Source: JBBQDZ01 sp038237515 (GTDB lineage: Bacteria; Actinomycetota; Thermoleophilia; Gaiellales; Gaiellaceae). Taken from it: a stretch of 34,496 nt of DNA. Shown here piece by piece: positions 31,858 through 34,496 of this stretch. The notes beneath the pieces were generated by a model that worked only from the letters and a program-made list of their open reading frames with translations, made no database searches and was not told where the DNA came from. Position numbers and translations under genes: made by a program. The stretch lies in contig JBBRYP010000052.1 of assembly GCA_038237515.1 (NCBI GenBank), positions 1 through 34,496 of the forward strand, given 5' to 3'. Position 1 is the stretch's first letter; each line of letters opens with the position of its first letter.

Positions 31858-32337
31858 GTGGCATCAGACATCTTCGCGAAGATTGGCGACATCAAGGGCG
31901 AGTCGCAGGACGACAAGCACAAGGACGAGATCGAGGTGCTCAGCTGGTCGTGGGGTGTGACGAACGCCGGTGCGACGCCGACGGGAGGCGGAAGTTGGGC
32001 GGGGAAGGCGAGCTTCCACGATTTTTCGTTCACCCACAAGATCGACAAGGCCTCCCCGGTGCTGATGAAAGGGTGCGCCACCGGTCAGCATTTGAAGGAA
32101 GCGACGATCACGCGTCGCAAGGCGGGCAAGGGCCAGCACGACTTCCTCGTCATCAAGATGAACGACGTGCTCATCACTGCCGTGACGGATGTCGACAGTA
32201 ACGAAGGAAGTGATCTGGAGACCGTGAGCTTGGCGTTTGCGAAGGTCGATCTCGAATACAGGCCGCAAAAGGCCGATGGGTCTCTGGCTGCCGGCATTCA
32301 CTTCAAGTACGACATCAAGGCCAGCAAGGAAGCGTAG
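31858..32337 (+). CDS. hcp: Hcp-family (type VI secretion tube-like) protein
   Basis: A 159-residue protein of the Hcp1 family (PF05638), the size of the tube protein of type VI secretion. Visible: an N-terminal FAKIGDIKGESQDDKHKDEI, EVLSWSWGVTNAG, a central SFHDFSFTHKIDKASPVLMK, GCATGQHLKEATITRRKAG, the strand DFLVIKMNDVLITAVT, and a C-terminal VDLEYRPQKADGS. GTG 31858 is preceded by AGGAGG. No other type VI component is present, so it may work with an extracellular contractile or prophage-like system or alone. Stand-alone hcp genes occur in Actinomycetota. Confidence 0.88.
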   Translation: MASDIFAKIGDIKGESQDDKHKDEIEVLSWSWGVTNAGATPTGGGSWAGKASFHDFSFTHKIDKASPVLMKGCATGQHLKEATITRRKAGKGQHDFLVIKMNDVLITAVTDVDSNEGSDLETVSLAFAKVDLEYRPQKADGSLAAGIHFKYDIKASKEA

Positions 32338-32405
32338 TCCGGACGACGGAGCTGGCAAGCAACGACCGCGCGCTGAGCCTCGACGAAGCGCTGTCGCTCG
32401 CGATC

Positions 32406-33692
32406 GTGCTGCAGCGGACCGAGCAGTGGGCGGCCGCTGCAGAGATCTACCGCCGCATCCTCGAAGTGGCGCCCGACCATGCCGACGCGCTGCACTTCTC
32501 GGGAGTTCTCGCCCATCAGCAGGCGCGAAGCGAGCAGGCCGTCGCTCTGATCGAGAGAAGTCTCGAGCACGAGCCCGATCGGGCGGACTGGTACAGCAAT
32601 CTCGGGATCGTCCTGCAGGATCGGCTCAAGCTGGACGAGGCGATCGCGGCGTACGAGCATGCGATTGCACTCGATCCGAATCACGCCAATGCTCACAACA
32701 ATCTCGGCGTGGTGCTCAGAGCCAAGGGAAGGGTCGTCGAAGCGGAAGCGGCGTATCGAGCCGCCATTCGCATAGATCCCGACCACTCGGACGCGTACAA
32801 CAACCTCGGCGTTCTGCTGAACGGCCAGAAGCGGCAACGCGAAGCGGCTCTCTGCTTCTCCAAGGTCATCACGCTCAGGCCGAAGCATCCCGAAGCGCGA
32901 AGGCTGCTGGCGCTCGCGCACCACACGCTCGGTGAAGTCGACAAGGCGGTGGAAGTCTTCGAGGAATGGCTGCGAGATGAGCCGGGCGATCCCGTCGCTC
33001 GCCACATGCTCGCGGCTTGTTCCGGCCGCGATGTCCCGCCGCGGGCGTCGGACGCATTCATCGAGAAGACATTCGACAGCTTTGCCGCCAGCTTCGATGC
33101 GAAGCTCGCGAAGCTGTTGTATCGAGCGCCGACGCTGGTGACGGAGATGCTTGCGGAGGCGGACGTCGGCGCGTCGAGAAGCCTCGATGTGCTCGATGCG
33201 GGATGCGGCACCGGGCTGTGCGGTCCGCTCATCGCACCGTACGCGCGGCGCTTGGTTGGAGTCGACCTGTCGGAACGGATGATCGATCAGGCCCGCGCGA
33301 GGAATGTCTATGACGAACTGGTCCGAAGTGAGTTGACCGCATACCTGCGCGACTCCACCGGCGCGTTCGACGTGATCGTCTCGGCAGACGCTCTCGTCTA
33401 TTTCGGGCCGCTCGAGGAGGTTGTTGCGGCTGCCGGGAACGCGCTGCGTGCCGGCGGACGGCTCGTCTTCACCGTCGAAGAACTACGCGGCGCCGGGCGG
33501 AGCACGGAGTACTCCATCAGCCCGAACGGGCGTTACCGCCATGCGCGCGCGTACGTCGAGCGCGTGCTGGCGCATGCGAGTCTGCGGTCGGAGATCGTCC
33601 CGGCTGAGCTGCGCCTCGAGGCCGGCGAGCCGGTGCCGGGGCTGGTGGTGCGAGGAGCGAAAGGGGCTCGGGGCTCGTGCCCGCGTGGTTGA
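32406..33692 (+). CDS. TPR-repeat protein fused to a SAM-dependent methyltransferase
   Basis: The N-terminal 200 residues form tetratricopeptide repeats (AAAEIYRRILEVAPDHADAL; AAYEHAIALDPNHANAHNNL; AAYRAAIRIDPDHSDAYNNL). A class I methyltransferase domain follows, with motif I VLDAGCGTG (262-270), GVDLSERMIDQAR, and FDVIVSADALVYFGPLEEVV. TPR-MTase fusions modify proteins or small molecules; the target is unknown. GTG 32406 is the first in-frame start, but the preceding 18 codons (ALSLDEALSLAIV) read like protein, so the true start may be nearer hcp; no good ATG/GTG is there. It lies on the same strand just after hcp, which hints at a shared operon. Confidence 0.8.
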   Translation: MLQRTEQWAAAAEIYRRILEVAPDHADALHFSGVLAHQQARSEQAVALIERSLEHEPDRADWYSNLGIVLQDRLKLDEAIAAYEHAIALDPNHANAHNNLGVVLRAKGRVVEAEAAYRAAIRIDPDHSDAYNNLGVLLNGQKRQREAALCFSKVITLRPKHPEARRLLALAHHTLGEVDKAVEVFEEWLRDEPGDPVARHMLAACSGRDVPPRASDAFIEKTFDSFAASFDAKLAKLLYRAPTLVTEMLAEADVGASRSLDVLDAGCGTGLCGPLIAPYARRLVGVDLSERMIDQARARNVYDELVRSELTAYLRDSTGAFDVIVSADALVYFGPLEEVVAAAGNALRAGGRLVFTVEELRGAGRSTEYSISPNGRYRHARAYVERVLAHASLRSEIVPAELRLEAGEPVPGLVVRGAKGARGSCPRG

Positions 33693-34028
33693 CGTCCTCG
33701 GAACCGTCCTCAGGCCGCCGGCGGTGGAGCAGGTCGGCGATTCATAGCTCGCATCGCTCAGGCGCGAAACTTGCCGCAGCGGGTAGACCCCTAAGAGGCT
33801 GGCGGGTGTGGTCAAGACGAGGAGGGCGGTCGGGCGTCGCAAAGCCCTCTGCCTTGCCGTTTCTCCACTGCTAGTGCGCAACCGTCCCGACCGCGAGCTG
33901 CGGTTCGAGGACAGGTGCAATGAGTTTCCGGGTCGCTGCGGGTCTTATGTCGTGTTCCCGGTAGCGTCCGATCCGAAGATCGGCTCGGCTTGCGCGGGAA
34001 CTCTTTGAGTCCGATGAGAGGAGATGAG
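33693..34028. other. Intergenic stretch, no gene seen
   Basis: A 336-bp stretch before the DUF899 gene. The frames in it are low-complexity, and no repeat or RNA is evident. The last 20 bases hold the ribosome site of the next gene. Confidence 0.5.
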
Positions 34029-34496
34029 ATGCCTGAACACAAGATCGGAAGCCGCGAGGAATGGCAGGCGGCCCGGGACGAGCTCGCCAAGCTCGAGGCG
34101 GAGCAGGCAGAGCGAAACGAGGAGATCAAGAGTAAGCGCCTCGATCTCCCCTGGGTCCCGGTCGAGAAGGAGTACGAGTTCGACACCGAGGACGGCAAGA
34201 AGACGCTCGCCGAGCTCTTCGACGGGCGCTCACAGCTTCTCGCCTACAACATCATGTTCGGCCCTGACTACACGCTCGGCGCCTGCCCCGGTTGCACCAG
34301 CCTGGGCGACGGGCTCGACGGCTCGCTCGTCCACCTGAACCACCGCGATGTGACGCTGCTCTGCTTCTCGCGGGCGCCGATCGAGCGGCTGACCGCCTAC
34401 AAGCGGCGGATGGGCTGGCAGTTCCCCTACGTCTCCACCTACAACACCGACTTCGCCTTCGACTTCGGCCTTGCGATGACCGAGGAGCAGGCGCAG
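34029..34496 (+). CDS. DUF899 (thioredoxin-like) family protein, 3' end outside the window
   Basis: At least 156 residues, running off the edge. It begins MPEHKIGSREEWQAARDELA, with KRLDLPWVPVEKEYEFDTED, LFDGRSQLLAYNIMFGPDY, the CPGC motif in GACPGCTSLGDGLDG, and the YVSTYNTDFAFDFG end, all typical of DUF899/AhpC-like thioredoxin-fold proteins. CPGC suggests a redox role, but the reaction is unproven. ATG 34029 has GAGGAGAT just upstream. Confidence 0.9.
   Translation, partial: MPEHKIGSREEWQAARDELAKLEAEQAERNEEIKSKRLDLPWVPVEKEYEFDTEDGKKTLAELFDGRSQLLAYNIMFGPDYTLGACPGCTSLGDGLDGSLVHLNHRDVTLLCFSRAPIERLTAYKRRMGWQFPYVSTYNTDFAFDFGLAMTEEQAQ

Noticed and set aside
31575..32201. 208-aa plus-strand frame across the hcp start
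   Set aside because: Overlaps hcp in another frame and has Arg/Gly-rich composition; hcp has the ribosome site and the family match.
31858..32337. A full type VI secretion locus
   Set aside because: Only Hcp is present; no sheath, baseplate, VgrG or ClpV genes are in the window.

Overview
The window is high-GC DNA with short intergenic gaps, GTG starts and frequent 4-bp start/stop overlaps. Together with an actinobacterial-style type IV pilus (T4P) locus that has no secretin, this points to a monoderm Actinomycetota, perhaps class Thermoleophilia. The class is an inference from gene style, not from a marker gene.

Layout. 1-266 is the wreck of an IS1380-type transposase. 547-4966 holds a small zinc-ribbon gene, then an ABC exporter with one ATPase and two tandem, paralogous pairs of ABC-2 permeases. 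4967-6769 holds a 159-bp MITE-like element (5095-5253, flanked by TTAA) that has landed in the 3' end of an already frameshifted low-affinity iron permease gene, then algH (yqgE), a strong terminator and a VOC-family gene. 6833-22690 is the core: a T4P island. On the minus strand, pilT-pilM-pilN-pilO-(pilP-like)-pilC runs from 14057 down to 7047, and a lamin-tail-domain secreted protein, pilD and pilB run from 19260 down to 15197. On the plus strand, three minor-pilin-like genes (PilV-, PilW- and PilX-like) run from 19411 to 22690. 22691-23676 has no convincing gene but carries three copies of a roughly 165-bp hairpin-rich repeat. 23677-28359 (minus strand) is a geranylgeranyl-reductase-type flavoenzyme, a second pilT, a lytic transglycosylase/M23 peptidase fusion and a PASTA-domain protein. 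A tRNA-Tyr lies at 28389-28470. From there to the end the DNA is looser and looks accessory: two cupins, a DUF3825 pseudogene with several frameshifts, a stand-alone hcp, a TPR-methyltransferase and the start of a DUF899 gene.

How it works together. PilB (extension ATPase), PilT and a second PilT-like protein (retraction), PilC (platform), PilM/N/O plus a PilP-like protein (alignment complex), PilD (prepilin peptidase) and minor pilins make an almost complete pilus machine. No major pilin is visible here. The lytic transglycosylase/endopeptidase and the PASTA protein beside the second pilT could open or sense peptidoglycan for the machine.

Most interesting points. (1) Four transcription units in the pilus island start with the same promoter, (TAAA or TCAA)-N15/16-GCCGATA, the signature of a sigma-28 (FliA/WhiG/SigD) factor, which suggests a flagellar- or sporulation-type sigma factor runs the pili. 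Two of these boxes sit exactly 7 nt before the ATG, implying leaderless mRNAs. (2) PilM carries a roughly 400-residue N-terminal extension with at least six Trp-Trp-Lys...Arg-Arg repeats. (3) The three-copy repeat folds into a series of hairpins that partly tolerate sequence change between copies. (4) A tandem lamin-tail protein is embedded in the pilus operon. (5) The MITE-like element is complete, with its target duplication. (6) A second small protein (53 aa) follows pilC.
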